Assembly: GCA_947302355.1 (NCBI GenBank)
Contig: CAMYUU010000004.1
Coordinates: forward strand, 1-64,000
Length of the DNA stretch: 64,000 bases
Direction: 5' to 3'
Source: an uncultured Candidatus Saccharibacteria bacterium
Lineage (GTDB): Bacteria > Patescibacteriota > Saccharimonadia > Saccharimonadales > Saccharimonadaceae
Part shown: positions 1-10,959 of the stretch, piece after piece
Numbering within the stretch: the first letter of the stretch is position 1
Layout of the letters: every line of letters begins with the position of its first letter
The notes under the pieces: generated by a model
What the model was told of the DNA's origin: nothing
Database searches by the model: none
The model's input: only the letters and a program-made list of their open reading frames with translations
Made by a program: the position numbers and the translations under genes

Positions 1-1
1 T

Positions 2-490
2 TATAATGCTGTGCAAGTGGGCTACGGTCAGGGTAAGAATCTGAGCAAGTCGGTTGCTGGCCACGTTAAGAAGGCCAGTGAAAATACAAATCCTAAGGTT
101 CTAAAGGAATTTCGCGTGGAAGTTGTTCCTGAAGGTATGAAGTTGGGCGATCAGCTTACGGTTGAGAGCTTTAAACTTGGTGACAAAGTTGCAGTGACTG
201 GTACGAGCAAGGGTAAAGGCTATGCTGGTACGGTCAAGCGTTGGAATTTCAACGAATCGCGCAATACGCACGGTTTTAAGGGTAATATTCGTCGTGTTGG
301 TTCGATTGGTTCGATGTATCCACAAAAAGTATTTAAGGGCAAAAAGATGCCTGGCCGGATGGGGCATGATCAAGTGACGGTCAAGAATCTTGTAGTTGCT
401 TATATCGATGCTGAAAATAATTTGATTGGTCTAAAGGGCGCTGTGCCTGGACCACGCAAGGGCATTGTATCGGTGGAGGGAAAGGAGTAA
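2..490 (+). CDS. rplC: 50S ribosomal protein L3 (5' truncated by window edge)
   Basis: Protein shows L3 C-terminal signature (TGTSKGKGYAGTVKRWNF..., MPGRMGHDQVTVKNL); first gene of S10-type cluster; frame open to window start. Confidence 0.97.
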   Translation, partial: YNAVQVGYGQGKNLSKSVAGHVKKASENTNPKVLKEFRVEVVPEGMKLGDQLTVESFKLGDKVAVTGTSKGKGYAGTVKRWNFNESRNTHGFKGNIRRVGSIGSMYPQKVFKGKKMPGRMGHDQVTVKNLVVAYIDAENNLIGLKGAVPGPRKGIVSVEGKE

Positions 491-491
491 T

Positions 492-1091
492 ATGGCTACA
501 CTAAATAAAGACATCTTTGGTCTAGACGTAGAAAATCATGAACTCGTAAAACTCGCTTACGATACTTATCTTGCAAATTCACGTAGTTCACACGCTAAAA
601 CTCTGAAGCGCGGTGAAGTGCGTGGTGGCGGTAAAAAGCCTTGGAAGCAAAAAGGTACTGGTAGAGCACGTTTTGGTTCTACTCGTAACCCAATTTGGCG
701 TCATGGTGGCGTAGCATTTGGCCGCACTGGCAACGAGAACTTTACTAAAAAGATTTCAAAGAGTTCAAAGTTACTCGCTGTGAGGCAAGCTCTTAGCATG
801 AAAAATGCCGATAAAGCAGTATTTGTACTTGATTCAGCGGTTAAACTTGATGGTAAGACTAAGAGCGCAGTTAAAGTTTTGAAAGATATGAAGCTCGAGG
901 GCAAGAATGTGCTTGCCGTAGCGGCTGAAAAAACTCCAGAAGTTTTACGTTCGACCAATAATCTACCTAATGTTAAATTGGTACGTGCTAGCTATTTGAA
1001 TGTATTTGATATTCTAAATGCGGATGCTATAGTATTTAGCCCAGAAGCTTTAAAGGTGACTGAAAAATGGTTGTTAGGAGAGGAGAAGTAA
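492..1091 (+). CDS. rplD: 50S ribosomal protein L4
   Basis: GGGKKPWKQKGTGRARFGSTRNPIWRHGGVAFG motif; ATG at 492 rather than track start 465. Confidence 0.97.
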   Translation: MATLNKDIFGLDVENHELVKLAYDTYLANSRSSHAKTLKRGEVRGGGKKPWKQKGTGRARFGSTRNPIWRHGGVAFGRTGNENFTKKISKSSKLLAVRQALSMKNADKAVFVLDSAVKLDGKTKSAVKVLKDMKLEGKNVLAVAAEKTPEVLRSTNNLPNVKLVRASYLNVFDILNADAIVFSPEALKVTEKWLLGEEK

Positions 1092-1092
1092 A

Positions 1093-1497
1093 ATGGTAAA
1101 AGAAGATAAGACGAACATTGAACTTCATCTCTTGGAGCCACGTGCCACTGAGAAAAGCTATCTTGAGCAGACTAACCGTATTTACGTTTTTCCAGTAAAA
1201 CGTAATATGGGTAAGCAAGAAATTGCTAAGATGGTAGAGAAAGAATTCAACGTAACCGTAACTGATGTGCGTACGTTGATTCGAAAAGGTAAGAAGACTA
1301 AATTCAGCAAGGGTAAGCATGCTTATCCTGGCATTACTTATCGTCAGGACAAGAAATATGCATACGTCAAGTTGAAGAGCGGTGACTCAATTAAGGTATT
1401 TGAAGATAGTGATTCTAACGAATCTAAGAAAAGCAAAGAACCCAGCGCAAAGGATGCCAAGAAGGCAGACAAGAATGCAGGGAAGGAGAAGAAGTAA
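1093..1497 (+). CDS. rplW: 50S ribosomal protein L23
   Basis: Position between L4 and L2; L23 fold-type sequence (EPRATEKSY...VNVTVTDVRT-like); charged C-terminal tail. Confidence 0.95.
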   Translation: MVKEDKTNIELHLLEPRATEKSYLEQTNRIYVFPVKRNMGKQEIAKMVEKEFNVTVTDVRTLIRKGKKTKFSKGKHAYPGITYRQDKKYAYVKLKSGDSIKVFEDSDSNESKKSKEPSAKDAKKADKNAGKEKK

Positions 1498-2333
1498 TGG
1501 CAATTAAAGTATATCGCCCGACGACTCCGGCTCAACGTCAAAAGACGACTGAAGATTACGATCAGATTACGACGAAGAAGCCACTAAAGTCGTTAACGAG
1601 AGCGAAAAAGCAACAAGCTGGTAAGAACAACCAAGGACGAATTACCGTACGCCATCGTGGTGGCGGCGTAAAGCGTCATTATCGTGTTGTAACTTACAAA
1701 CTACCTGAAGATTTAACTCTCACGGTAGAAGAGATTGAATATGATCCGAATCGTTCGGCTCGTATTGCAAGAGTCAAAGACGAAAATGGTACATATTATT
1801 ATGTACTCGCAGATACTAAGATGACAAAGGGTACAGTTTTCAAGTCTGGCAAGAATGCGGAAGTTGAAAATAGTAACCGTTTGCCTTTGGAGAATATTCC
1901 AGTAGGTACTTTTGTTTACGCTATTGAGTTGGCACCTGGTAAAGGAGCTCAAATGGCACGTGCGGCAGGTTCATCGGCGCAGTTGATGGCTAAGGAAAAT
2001 GGCTATGCAACTTTGAAGATGCCTTCTGGTGAGGTTCGCAAGGTATTAATTGGCTGTGAAGCTTCAATTGGTACCGTTTCGAATGTTCAGCATCAGAATG
2101 TGAAGATTGGTGCAGCTGGCCGTCGTCGTCGTAAGGGCATTCGCCCGACCGTGCGTGGTGTAGTAATGAACGCCGCAGATCATCCACATGGTGGTGGTGA
2201 CGGTGGTCGTCACGGTACTGGCAAGGCTCCTCGTACGCCTTGGGGTCAATTGACACTTGGTTACCGTACTCGTCGCAATAAGAAAACTAATAAAATGATC
2301 GTGCGCAGTCGCCACGAAGGAAAGAGGAAATAA
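1497..2333 (+). CDS. rplB: 50S ribosomal protein L2
   Basis: [45 protein letters not shown]. Confidence 0.98.
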   Translation: MAIKVYRPTTPAQRQKTTEDYDQITTKKPLKSLTRAKKQQAGKNNQGRITVRHRGGGVKRHYRVVTYKLPEDLTLTVEEIEYDPNRSARIARVKDENGTYYYVLADTKMTKGTVFKSGKNAEVENSNRLPLENIPVGTFVYAIELAPGKGAQMARAAGSSAQLMAKENGYATLKMPSGEVRKVLIGCEASIGTVSNVQHQNVKIGAAGRRRRKGIRPTVRGVVMNAADHPHGGGDGGRHGTGKAPRTPWGQLTLGYRTRRNKKTNKMIVRSRHEGKRK

Positions 2334-2626
2334 TGTCTAGGAGCTTGAAAAAAGGTCCGTTCGTGGACTATAAACTCGCAAAGAAAGTCGCTGCTCTCTC
2401 TAGTGAAGATCGCACCGTGATCAAAACTTGGGCGAGACAATCGACAATTTCGCCAGAAATGGTTGGTCGAACGATTGCTGTACATAACGGCAAGGTGCAT
2501 GTTCCAGTATTTATATCAGAGAATATGGTTGGTCATAAGTTAGGCGAATTCGCGCCAACACGTAAATTTAGACGCCATGGTGGTAAGAAGGCTGCTGAAG
2601 CAGCGGCGGCGAAAGGAAAGGGGTAA
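2333..2626 (+). CDS. rpsS: 30S ribosomal protein S19
   Basis: [33 protein letters not shown]. Confidence 0.98.
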   Translation: MSRSLKKGPFVDYKLAKKVAALSSEDRTVIKTWARQSTISPEMVGRTIAVHNGKVHVPVFISENMVGHKLGEFAPTRKFRRHGGKKAAEAAAAKGKG

Positions 2627-2629
2627 AAT

Positions 2630-3040
2630 ATGGCAGATACTTATTTTGCACATGCATATGAGAAGGACGTCGATTCATTGCCACGTAAGACTAATATCGT
2701 AGCATCTTTAGTGCGCGATCGTTATGTAGCCGATGCTGTAGTAATTCTCGAACATACCCAGAGACGTGCAGCGCGCGCAGTTCTTAAAGCTATTGAGTCT
2801 GCTAACGCTAATCTATTGAATAATACGAAGGTATCTATTGATCCTAAGACCGTCAGAATTGCAAGAATTATTGTGACGAGTGGTACTAGGATGCGTAGAT
2901 ACAAGCCGGCATCGCGTGGTCGTGCTTTGCCTTATGAGAAAATCAGCAGCAACATCTTTGTCGAAGTGGCTGGTGAAGAAAAAGTTAAGAAGTCTGCATC
3001 TACTAAAAAAACAGAAGCAGATAAGAAGGAGAAAAAGTAA
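2630..3040 (+). CDS. rplV: 50S ribosomal protein L22
   Basis: Position and C-terminal RMRRYKPASRGRALPYEKISSNIFVEV (L22 beta hairpin). Confidence 0.95.
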   Translation: MADTYFAHAYEKDVDSLPRKTNIVASLVRDRYVADAVVILEHTQRRAARAVLKAIESANANLLNNTKVSIDPKTVRIARIIVTSGTRMRRYKPASRGRALPYEKISSNIFVEVAGEEKVKKSASTKKTEADKKEKK

Positions 3041-3041
3041 T

Positions 3042-3668
3042 ATGGGTCAGAAGGTTAATCCCATCTCTTACCGTCTCCAGGTCAGCAAAGATTGGTCTTC
3101 AAAGTGGTTCACCCGTAAGAGCAATTTTAGGCGTTGGCTTTATGAAGACGACAAGATTCGTGCGATTATTGAGGAGCGGTTTAAAGCTCGCCCAACTATT
3201 GCCCGAGTAAATATCGAGCGTTCTGCTAATCTTACTACGATTACAATTGCGACCGCTAAGGCTGGCGCAGTGATTGGTAAGCAGGGTTCAGGCATTAATG
3301 AGCTTAAAAAGCAACTCGAGAAAATAATCGAAGGTCCAATTAGAATAAATGTTGAAGAAGTTAAGAAGCCAGAACTAAGCGCTAAACTTGTTGCGGAAAA
3401 TATCGGTTTTCAACTAGGCAAGCGTATGAACTTCCGTCGCGCCGTAAAGATGGCACTGCAATCAACTATGAATGCAGGCGCCAAGGGTGTACGTATTGAG
3501 GTTGCAGGACGCTTGAATGGCGCTGAAATGAGCCGCCGCGAGAAGTTTATCGAAGGATCGGTACCTCTACATACGCTTAGAGCGGACATAGATTTCTATT
3601 GTCATCATGCTCAGACGATTGCAGGTATTGTTGGCGTAAAAGTTTGGATTTATAAGGGGGAGAAATAA
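3042..3668 (+). CDS. rpsC: 30S ribosomal protein S3
   Basis: [15 protein letters not shown] domain [22 protein letters not shown] at 3042 (track ORF start 2880 is upstream read-through). Confidence 0.97.
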   Translation: MGQKVNPISYRLQVSKDWSSKWFTRKSNFRRWLYEDDKIRAIIEERFKARPTIARVNIERSANLTTITIATAKAGAVIGKQGSGINELKKQLEKIIEGPIRINVEEVKKPELSAKLVAENIGFQLGKRMNFRRAVKMALQSTMNAGAKGVRIEVAGRLNGAEMSRREKFIEGSVPLHTLRADIDFYCHHAQTIAGIVGVKVWIYKGEK

Positions 3669-3669
3669 A

Positions 3670-4089
3670 ATGGCGATATTAGTTCCTAAAAAAGTTCCGC
3701 ATCGCAAGGTGCGTAAGGGTAAAAATGCAGGTGTTGCGACACGTTGTAATACCGTGGCATTTGGTGATTTTGGCTTGATGTCCCTTGATAATGAGCGCAT
3801 TACGGCGCGTCAGATTGAGGCAGCTCGCCAAGCAATCACTCGTTATGTTAAGCGTGGTGGTAAAATTTGGATTCGAATCTTCCCACATACGCCAGTTTCG
3901 AAGAAACCACTTGATGTAAAGATGGGTTCGGGTAAGGGTGAGCCGCAATTCTATGTTGCAAAGGTAAAAGCAGGTACGGTAATGTTTGAGATTGCCGACG
4001 TGACTGAGGAAAAAGCACGAGAAGCGTTGCGCCTTGCATCACACAAGTTGCCCGTGAAATGTAAAATTATAAAGAAAGAGGAGTTTTAA
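3670..4089 (+). CDS. rplP: 50S ribosomal protein L16
   Basis: [49 protein letters not shown]. Confidence 0.98.
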   Translation: MAILVPKKVPHRKVRKGKNAGVATRCNTVAFGDFGLMSLDNERITARQIEAARQAITRYVKRGGKIWIRIFPHTPVSKKPLDVKMGSGKGEPQFYVAKVKAGTVMFEIADVTEEKAREALRLASHKLPVKCKIIKKEEF

Positions 4090-4090
4090 G

Positions 4091-4378
4091 ATGGCACATT
4101 CGCTAATTGGTACAGTGACTTCCGACCAGCGTGATAAGACCATTACCGTCTCCATCACGAGCCGCGAAACTCATCCGCTGTATCGTAAACAATATACGAA
4201 AACTCGTAAATATACTGCACATGACGAAAAAAACCAAGCTAAGCTTGGGGACCGTGTAGAAATCACTATGTGCCGCCCGATGTCAAAGACTAAGGCTTAC
4301 AAGTTAGTGAGAGTTATCGAAAAGTCTCAAGGGACTGTGGAATTGAAGGAGGATGTAGATGATCCAACAAGAGAGTAG
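4091..4378 (+). CDS. rpsQ: 30S ribosomal protein S17
   Basis: [46 protein letters not shown]. Confidence 0.96.
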   Translation: MAHSLIGTVTSDQRDKTITVSITSRETHPLYRKQYTKTRKYTAHDEKNQAKLGDRVEITMCRPMSKTKAYKLVRVIEKSQGTVELKEDVDDPTRE

Positions 4379-4727
4379 ATTAAAGGTCGCCGACAATAGT
4401 GGCGCGAAGGAGCTTGGAGTAATCCGAGTGCTTGGTGGCACTAGAGCTCGCTATGCCAGAGTAGGTGATATCGTCACCTGTTCGGTTAAGGAAGCGACGC
4501 CAAATGGCAACGTAAAGAAGAAGGCTGTAGTAAAAGCGGTAATCGTGAGAACAAGACAACCAATTCGTCGCCCAGATGGTTCCACCATTCGTTTTGACGA
4601 CAATGCAGCTGTGCTTGTTAACGACGATAAGACCCCAAAGGGTACGCGCGTATTCGGTCCAATCCCTAGGGAATTACGTGATCTTGGCTTTATGAAGATT
4701 GTAAGTTTAGCTCCGGAGGTACTTTAA
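4359..4727 (+). CDS. rplN: 50S ribosomal protein L14
   Basis: [51 protein letters not shown]. Confidence 0.98.
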   Translation: MIQQESRLKVADNSGAKELGVIRVLGGTRARYARVGDIVTCSVKEATPNGNVKKKAVVKAVIVRTRQPIRRPDGSTIRFDDNAAVLVNDDKTPKGTRVFGPIPRELRDLGFMKIVSLAPEVL

Positions 4728-4728
4728 A

Positions 4729-5013
4729 ATGGCACAGAGTTTGAAGATAAATGACAAGGTAAAGGTTATCTCTGGTGATAACAAAGGTAAGGAAGCCAAG
4801 ATTGTTAAGATTGATCGTAAGGCTGGTAAAGCAATGCTAGATGGAATTGGCGTAGTTGAACGTCATATGCGAAAGACGCAATACAATCCAGCAGGTGGCA
4901 AAAAGACTATTCATGTAGGTATTGATTTATCGAACTTGATATTAGTAGAAGCAGCCAGTCACGAGAATAAATCGTCGAAAGCGAATAAAAAGAATAAGAA
5001 AGGAGCTAAGTAA
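4729..5013 (+). CDS. rplX: 50S ribosomal protein L24
   Basis: KOW motif VKVISGDNKGKEAKIVKIDRKAGKAMLDGIGVVERH. Confidence 0.96.
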   Translation: MAQSLKINDKVKVISGDNKGKEAKIVKIDRKAGKAMLDGIGVVERHMRKTQYNPAGGKKTIHVGIDLSNLILVEAASHENKSSKANKKNKKGAK

Positions 5014-5621
5014 TGGCGGAAAATAAGACGACTAGCAAAGCCAAAAAAGCTGAAGCTAAGGCTGAGCCACGCCTAAAGGCTCTTTACAAGAATGAGCTGA
5101 AGGCGAAATTAATGAAGGAATTAGGGTTAAAGAATATTAACCAAGTTCCAGAACTTAAAAAAATCGTAGTTTCTTCGGGTGTAGGTAAGAAACGTGAAGA
5201 TAAAAGATTTACTGAAACGGTAGAGTTGACACTAGCTAAGATTACTGGTCAAGCACCGACTTCAAGATTAGCTAAAAAATCAATTGCTACGTTTAAGATT
5301 CGTAAAGGTATGGGCGCACCAGTAGGTTATTTGACTACTCTTCGTAATGATAAGATGTATGAGTTTGCTGATAGACTACTAAATATTGCACTCCCACACG
5401 TAAGAGATTTTCATGGCGTTTCACGCGAAGCATTTGATGCACAAGGTAATTATAGCTTGGGGCTAAAGGAGCAAACCGTATTCCCAGAGATTACTTTCGA
5501 GGATGCTGCGGCGTTGCATGGTCTTGAAATTACTTTTATTATTAAAAATGGTTCAAAGGAAGGAAGCACAAAATTGCTAGAACTTTTCGGAATGCCGTTT
5601 GAAAAGAAAGGAGATAAGTAA
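5013..5621 (+). CDS. rplE: 50S ribosomal protein L5
   Basis: Position; [60 protein letters not shown]. Confidence 0.96.
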   Translation: MAENKTTSKAKKAEAKAEPRLKALYKNELKAKLMKELGLKNINQVPELKKIVVSSGVGKKREDKRFTETVELTLAKITGQAPTSRLAKKSIATFKIRKGMGAPVGYLTTLRNDKMYEFADRLLNIALPHVRDFHGVSREAFDAQGNYSLGLKEQTVFPEITFEDAAALHGLEITFIIKNGSKEGSTKLLELFGMPFEKKGDK

Positions 5622-5622
5622 G

Positions 5623-5892
5623 ATGGCAAAAAAATCTGCTGTACTCCGAGATGCTAAACGGCGCAAAATGTATGAAAAATACCAAGCCAAAAGGGCTGAA
5701 CTAAAGGCTAATGGGGATTTAGAAGGTTTACAGAAGTTACCTCGAAATAGCTCCCCTACGAGATTAAAAAATCGCGATATGCTAGATGGCCGTCCGAGAG
5801 GTTATATGCGTCAATTTGGGCTTTCTCGTATTAATTTCCGGGAAAAGGCGTCGAAAGGCGAAATTCCTGGTGTAACTAAGAGTAGCTGGTAA
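5623..5892 (+). CDS. rpsN: 30S ribosomal protein S14, long form without zinc cysteines
   Basis: [16 protein letters not shown]...[54 protein letters not shown] at 5623. Confidence 0.96.
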   Translation: MAKKSAVLRDAKRRKMYEKYQAKRAELKANGDLEGLQKLPRNSSPTRLKNRDMLDGRPRGYMRQFGLSRINFREKASKGEIPGVTKSSW

Positions 5893-5908
5893 GGAGAAAG
5901 GAGAAGAT

Positions 5909-6310
5909 ATGTCTATACAATCAACAGACCAAATTGCAGATCTTATTACGCGTATGCGTAATGCGATTATGGCTGGAAAGAATGAAATACTTGTCCCTAC
6001 CTCAAGACTGAAGACGCAGGTGGTGGAAGTGCTAGAGAAAAATGGCTATATTTCGAGCTTTGAAGTCAAAGATGAAAATCCTCGTGGAATTTTAAGAGTT
6101 ATCATTAATGAAGAAGGTGAAAACCCAAAGATTAATGAGATTACGAAGGTCTCAAAGCCTGGACAGAGAGTTTATTCTGCTGCGAATGATTTGCCAACCG
6201 TTAAATCTGGTCGTGGCATGGTCATTGTGTCCACTTCGAAAGGTTTAATGACGGGACGAGATGCCAAAAAGAATCGTTTAGGTGGTGAAATACTAGTAAA
6301 AGTTTGGTAA
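5909..6310 (+). CDS. rpsH: 30S ribosomal protein S8
   Basis: DQIADLITRMRNAIMAGK; GRGMVIVSTSKGLMTGRDAKKNRLGGEILVKVW. Confidence 0.97.
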   Translation: MSIQSTDQIADLITRMRNAIMAGKNEILVPTSRLKTQVVEVLEKNGYISSFEVKDENPRGILRVIINEEGENPKINEITKVSKPGQRVYSAANDLPTVKSGRGMVIVSTSKGLMTGRDAKKNRLGGEILVKVW

Positions 6311-6314
6311 AAAC

Positions 6315-6343
6315 AAAAAGTGGCCCTTCGGGGCCATTTTTTG
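6315..6343 (+). terminator. Rho-independent terminator after rpsH
   Basis: TGGCCC-TTCG-GGGCCA followed by TTTTTT. Confidence 0.85.
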
Positions 6344-6425
6344 TTGCTAGGGAAAATGCTTATCGTTGACCTCAGTTAATGGGCGTGATAAGATAGGGCA
6401 AAATTATAGAGTGAAGGAGGAGTCT

Positions 6426-9400
6426 ATGAAGTTCAAAAGACTGACTAGTGCATTTCTAGCAGTTGTGATGGTGGGCGCGAATATAATTAATGGTCTTTTG
6501 CCGGCTATGGCAGCGGATGACCCAACGGTGAGAAACCCTAGATCGGTAGAGTTGACTGATGGCGTGGTTTTATCGAAGACGGCAGAGAGTGTACCTGGGT
6601 ACGCGAATATGTGGAGAGTTACACTGAAGATTGAAGCGCCAGTAGTTACGATAACTTCGGATACCGTGCTAGTGATTGACCGTTCTGGTAGCATGAGCGG
6701 TAATCGTATGACTTTAGCTAAGTCGGCGGCTAAGTCTTTGGCTGAAGAACTTTTACCAGAAGGTAATACGGTTAACCGAATTGCGGTTATTTCTTTTGGT
6801 ACTACTATAAATGAGGAGGTTGGTTTTTCTGATGATTACGATACGGTAGCTGATGCAATTGACGATATCCAAGTAGGTGGAGGGACATTTACGCAAGGAG
6901 GATTGCATGCTGCGGCCGAGTTGATTGCGTCCTCTACGGCTACACATAAAAACGTGATTTTGCTTTCTGATGGCTTGCCTAGTTATAGCTACGCAATTAA
7001 TGATGTTGGAGATCATTTAGTGCAGGGCGGCCCTAATTTTCACTCTAATCAATTTGAAACAACAATCATTGATTCAGCGAGCGATTTTGATTATACGCGA
7101 AGAGTAGGTGATGGTGGGACGAGTATGCCAGAAAATTATGAAGTTTGGTATCAGTATTGGCATCAGGGCGATCAATATCGTTACTACAATCATGGCAATT
7201 CAGCGATTTCAGAGGCTAATTTCTTTAAGAGTAGCAACAATGGTGATCTTTGGACGATTGCATTTAATGCTGGTACTACTGGTAATAATGTGCTTGGCCA
7301 AATGGCAAGTACTGGCAAAAACAAGACTGCCAGTGAGAGCGATTTGGAAGCAATTTTTGATGAAATTGCTGGCGAAATCTCTTCATTGATTGGCAACAGC
7401 AGTGTGCATGACGTGATGGGTGAAGGCGTAATTGTGGAGAATCCACAACATTCAACTTCGCTAGATTGGACTCCTGTTTATACCTATGATGCGGCAACTG
7501 GGAAATATGTAGCAACTTATACTTATGAGGTTGAGGCAGGTGAGCATATTTTGGATGAAGATAGCACGGACGGATTTCATCCTTTAAATAAAGAAGCGAC
7601 CATAACTTATAATGGTAAAACCGAGAAGTTTCCGGTGCCATACGTGAAACCGTTTTTCGTTAATGTAGCAAAAGCGGTTGAGGGGCAGGAATGTGATGAA
7701 GGAGAATGCGTATTTGATTTTGAGATTGTGCATCCGAATGGCAATAAAACAAGTTATACGGTTGAAGCTGGCAAGACACATCGAATTATAGAAGCGTTTC
7801 CGGTTGGTGATTACACATTGACGGAAACAGGAACAAATAGTAGTAATCCAGTGGGACTTGAATATTATTTAACGTCTTATAGTGGAAATGTTTTCACAAT
7901 TAATGAGCAGCATGCTGATCATATTGATGTAACAATTAACAATAAGTACGAAACGAAGAATATTACGGCGGAAAAGGAGTGGGATGATGATAATAACCGA
8001 GATGGATTCAGGAGTAATTATGACGATTTGTATTTGGCGGTAAAGGATGGTAATAACTATGTTGCTTTTGAGAAAGTCAATACGGATGGTAGCAGTAATT
8101 CTCAAAGTTTCACGTTTGAGGATTTGCCGAAAAATCGAAATGGGGTAGAGATTAACTATACATTAGTCGAAGCGATAGGTTGTGCTGAGGTGAATAATAC
8201 GATAAGCTGTACAAGCGATTTTTCAAAAGACGATGATTACATTAGTACTGTAAGTGGTACCAAGGTGACTAATTCACATACACCAAAGACTACTACGTTG
8301 ACCATAAAGAAGAAATGGGATGTTTCGGCGGGTAACTTGCCGTCCGTGACGCCTGGATTTGTGACGGTCGAGGTCAGTAATGATAAAAACGACGATGTTG
8401 AAACTGTGACTTTGAGGGGAAATGATTATGAAGAATGGCAAGGTGATTTCGAAGGATATAAATATGAGGACGGCCAAGAGATCACATATACAGTGACGGA
8501 AAAACAAATTGGTAATAATGCTTTTGAAGTTAATAAAAGTACACTTTATATTTATAATGATTCTGTCTTAGAAGGTGAATGGGTGGCAAATTATAATGGC
8601 ACAGAGGTAACGAACGTTTGGACGCCCGCAGAAACGGTTTATTCTGGCAATGGCGAGTTCTACATTGAAAAACTTGATCAGGATGGGCAGCCTTTGCAAG
8701 GCGTAACTTTTACTGTTGGTAATGACACCTACACTACTGAAGCCGACGGAAAAGTAGCAGTAGAGTTTTCGGGAGATGACGTAGAACCGGATGATCGATA
8801 TACATTAACTGTTGAGGAAACTTCAGCTCCCGATTATTATGCACTAATTGATGGAACGGCAACAATTGAGGTAACTACAAAGCTAGATTTAGTAGTTGAT
8901 GAAGAGGGGCTAACCAATACTTATACAAAGAATTTCGAATATGCAGCTGGAACTATGGCGGACGGTTATGTTTGGAGGGCGGATGATAATACTTTGGTGG
9001 CGACAGATCAAGCTTTGGCAAAGGAACTGGAGATTGAAAAATCTTTCGAAGGAATAACTGCGGAAGCGTTTAGTGAGAAAAGCGAGATTGAATTTACGAT
9101 TACTGGGCCGGAAGGTTTTGACGAAATGACGGTTGGAATTGGAGATGATGAGTGTGAGATATCTGATAGCAAGCTAGTATGTGTTATTTCTGGAGATGAT
9201 GTTGTTTTGCCTATTGGCGAATATACGGTGGTCGAGGGTAAAGCAGACATTGAAAACTTTACATATGAAAGTGATCCTGAGAGCGGTGAAGTGTCACAAA
9301 CTGCTAAGTTTGGCGAAACAGTTAAATTTGAGCTGCAAAATACTTATACTCCGGTCAATTCGGCATCATATAAAGTTAAAAAAGTATGGGAAGATGATAA

Positions 9401-10952
9401 TAATAGAGATGGAATTCGCCCGGATGAGCTCGCAGTAACGCTTTATGCGGATGGTGAGGAATACGATTCATCTGTAAAATTGGACGAGGATGGTGAGTGG
9501 ACACACGAGTGGACTAATCTGCCATTAGTAAATGAAAACGCGGAAGAGGTAGAGTATACCGTAAAGGAGGCTGAAGTTGATGGTTATGATTCGGATGATG
9601 GTGTAGTGGAAGATGATGTGTTTGTGTTTACTAATACGCATGAACCTGAACTATATGAAGGAACTGGTGATTTGCAGGCAGAGAAAGCGTGGTCGGGTGA
9701 GGGTAATGAATTGGTAAGACCAGCAACTATTACTTTGGTGCTTTATGGTGAAATAACTGACGATGAAGGCGATGTGAAGACTTGGGTAGTTGGAAATCCG
9801 GTAGAAGTATCCGATGCCAATGAGTGGAAATGGACTTTTGAAGGGTTGTATAAATATGAGAATGGTAAAGAGATTACTTATTCGGTACAAGAGTCGGCGA
9901 TCAATGGAGTAAGCTTTGATGAAAATGAGAGTACGATAATTATTTATGAGGATGATGGTCAAGCCTTGAAGGGTAAATGGACAAGGTCTGTTTCGAACTT
10001 TGAGATAACTAATGCCTGGACGTCTGCGATTAATATTTATAATGGAGAGGACGAATTCACCATTAAGAAGATTAATGAAGGCGGCGAAGTGATGGAAGGT
10101 GTGACGTTTATGGTAGGAACGGAAGAGTATACTACGGATGAAGACGGGTTGATTAAGATTGCTGTTCCAGAAGCGACCGAAGTTGCGGAGGATGATCTTG
10201 AATATGTAATTGAGGAAATCGATACCCTGGATGGATATGATTTGGTTGAAGGTTCGGCAACCGTAGCGGTAAAAAGCGTTAGTGAGTTTGTAGAAGCGGA
10301 TATTGAGAAGTTAGAGAATACTTATAGTAAAACTTATAGTTTTTCTGCAGACGGTGATGATGGGTACGATTGGGATGCGGATGATAAGATTATGATGGTT
10401 GTAAATGAGCGTAGTAAGGCCAAGTCTCTTATGATTGAGAAGACATTTTCGGGGGTTTCAGAATCAGATTTGCAAGGTATAACCTTTACGATAACGGGTC
10501 CAGATGATTTCGGGGTTAATGGTGGAATCACGTTAGTGTTCGGTGAGGATTGTAAAGTTTCTGAAACTGTGGCGATATGTAATGTTAGTGTTGAGATCCC
10601 AACCGGTGAATACACCGTTAAAGAGAATAATGCTGAGATCGAGCATTACATTCTAACCGTTTCTGGTGATAATGGCGCGACTAAGGAAGTTGAAAAAGAT
10701 GACGAAGTTATATTTGAGATTACGAATAACTATGAAGAGATTCAGGAGCCGGAGGATCCGTGTGTAAATGGTGGTGGATGCGGCAACGATGCGCTTATAC
10801 CGACTGCTCCAGATACTGGTTCGTTTACTAAAAGTATTGATAATAGTAATGGTGAAACTAGTAGTATGATTGGTGCTATTGCTATGACTATGCTGGTAAT
10901 GTCTAGTGCGATTATGTTTAGTGTAACTGAACTTGCAAAACGAAAAAAATAA
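6426..10952 (+). CDS. Large surface adhesin: signal peptide, vWFA domain (MIDAS DRSGSMS), multiple Cna_B/SpaA-like repeats, xPDTG sorting signal + TM + KRKK tail
   Basis: MKFKRLTSAFLAVVMVGANIINGLLPAMAADD signal; DTVLVIDRSGSMSGNRM; repeated WEDDNNRDG / FTFEDLP / NTYT modules; C-term PTAPDTG...MTMLVMSSAIMFSVTELAKRKK; SD gaaggagg upstream of ATG 6426. Confidence 0.9.
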   Translation: MKFKRLTSAFLAVVMVGANIINGLLPAMAADDPTVRNPRSVELTDGVVLSKTAESVPGYANMWRVTLKIEAPVVTITSDTVLVIDRSGSMSGNRMTLAKSAAKSLAEELLPEGNTVNRIAVISFGTTINEEVGFSDDYDTVADAIDDIQVGGGTFTQGGLHAAAELIASSTATHKNVILLSDGLPSYSYAINDVGDHLVQGGPNFHSNQFETTIIDSASDFDYTRRVGDGGTSMPENYEVWYQYWHQGDQYRYYNHGNSAISEANFFKSSNNGDLWTIAFNAGTTGNNVLGQMASTGKNKTASESDLEAIFDEIAGEISSLIGNSSVHDVMGEGVIVENPQHSTSLDWTPVYTYDAATGKYVATYTYEVEAGEHILDEDSTDGFHPLNKEATITYNGKTEKFPVPYVKPFFVNVAKAVEGQECDEGECVFDFEIVHPNGNKTSYTVEAGKTHRIIEAFPVGDYTLTETGTNSSNPVGLEYYLTSYSGNVFTINEQHADHIDVTINNKYETKNITAEKEWDDDNNRDGFRSNYDDLYLAVKDGNNYVAFEKVNTDGSSNSQSFTFEDLPKNRNGVEINYTLVEAIGCAEVNNTISCTSDFSKDDDYISTVSGTKVTNSHTPKTTTLTIKKKWDVSAGNLPSVTPGFVTVEVSNDKNDDVETVTLRGNDYEEWQGDFEGYKYEDGQEITYTVTEKQIGNNAFEVNKSTLYIYNDSVLEGEWVANYNGTEVTNVWTPAETVYSGNGEFYIEKLDQDGQPLQGVTFTVGNDTYTTEADGKVAVEFSGDDVEPDDRYTLTVEETSAPDYYALIDGTATIEVTTKLDLVVDEEGLTNTYTKNFEYAAGTMADGYVWRADDNTLVATDQALAKELEIEKSFEGITAEAFSEKSEIEFTITGPEGFDEMTVGIGDDECEISDSKLVCVISGDDVVLPIGEYTVVEGKADIENFTYESDPESGEVSQTAKFGETVKFELQNTYTPVNSASYKVKKVWEDDNNRDGIRPDELAVTLYADGEEYDSSVKLDEDGEWTHEWTNLPLVNENAEEVEYTVKEAEVDGYDSDDGVVEDDVFVFTNTHEPELYEGTGDLQAEKAWSGEGNELVRPATITLVLYGEITDDEGDVKTWVVGNPVEVSDANEWKWTFEGLYKYENGKEITYSVQESAINGVSFDENESTIIIYEDDGQALKGKWTRSVSNFEITNAWTSAINIYNGEDEFTIKKINEGGEVMEGVTFMVGTEEYTTDEDGLIKIAVPEATEVAEDDLEYVIEEIDTLDGYDLVEGSATVAVKSVSEFVEADIEKLENTYSKTYSFSADGDDGYDWDADDKIMMVVNERSKAKSLMIEKTFSGVSESDLQGITFTITGPDDFGVNGGITLVFGEDCKVSETVAICNVSVEIPTGEYTVKENNAEIEHYILTVSGDNGATKEVEKDDEVIFEITNNYEEIQEPEDPCVNGGGCGNDALIPTAPDTGSFTKSIDNSNGETSSMIGAIAMTMLVMSSAIMFSVTELAKRKK

Positions 10953-10959
10953 AGATAAA

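Noticed and set aside
2880-3041. N-terminal extension of the rpsC ORF
   Set aside because: Overlaps rplV; canonical S3 start MGQKVNP with ATG at 3042.
7276-7641. 121-aa minus-strand ORF and other minus ORFs across the adhesin
   Set aside because: Antisense shadows of a long AT-rich coding region; no coding signals.
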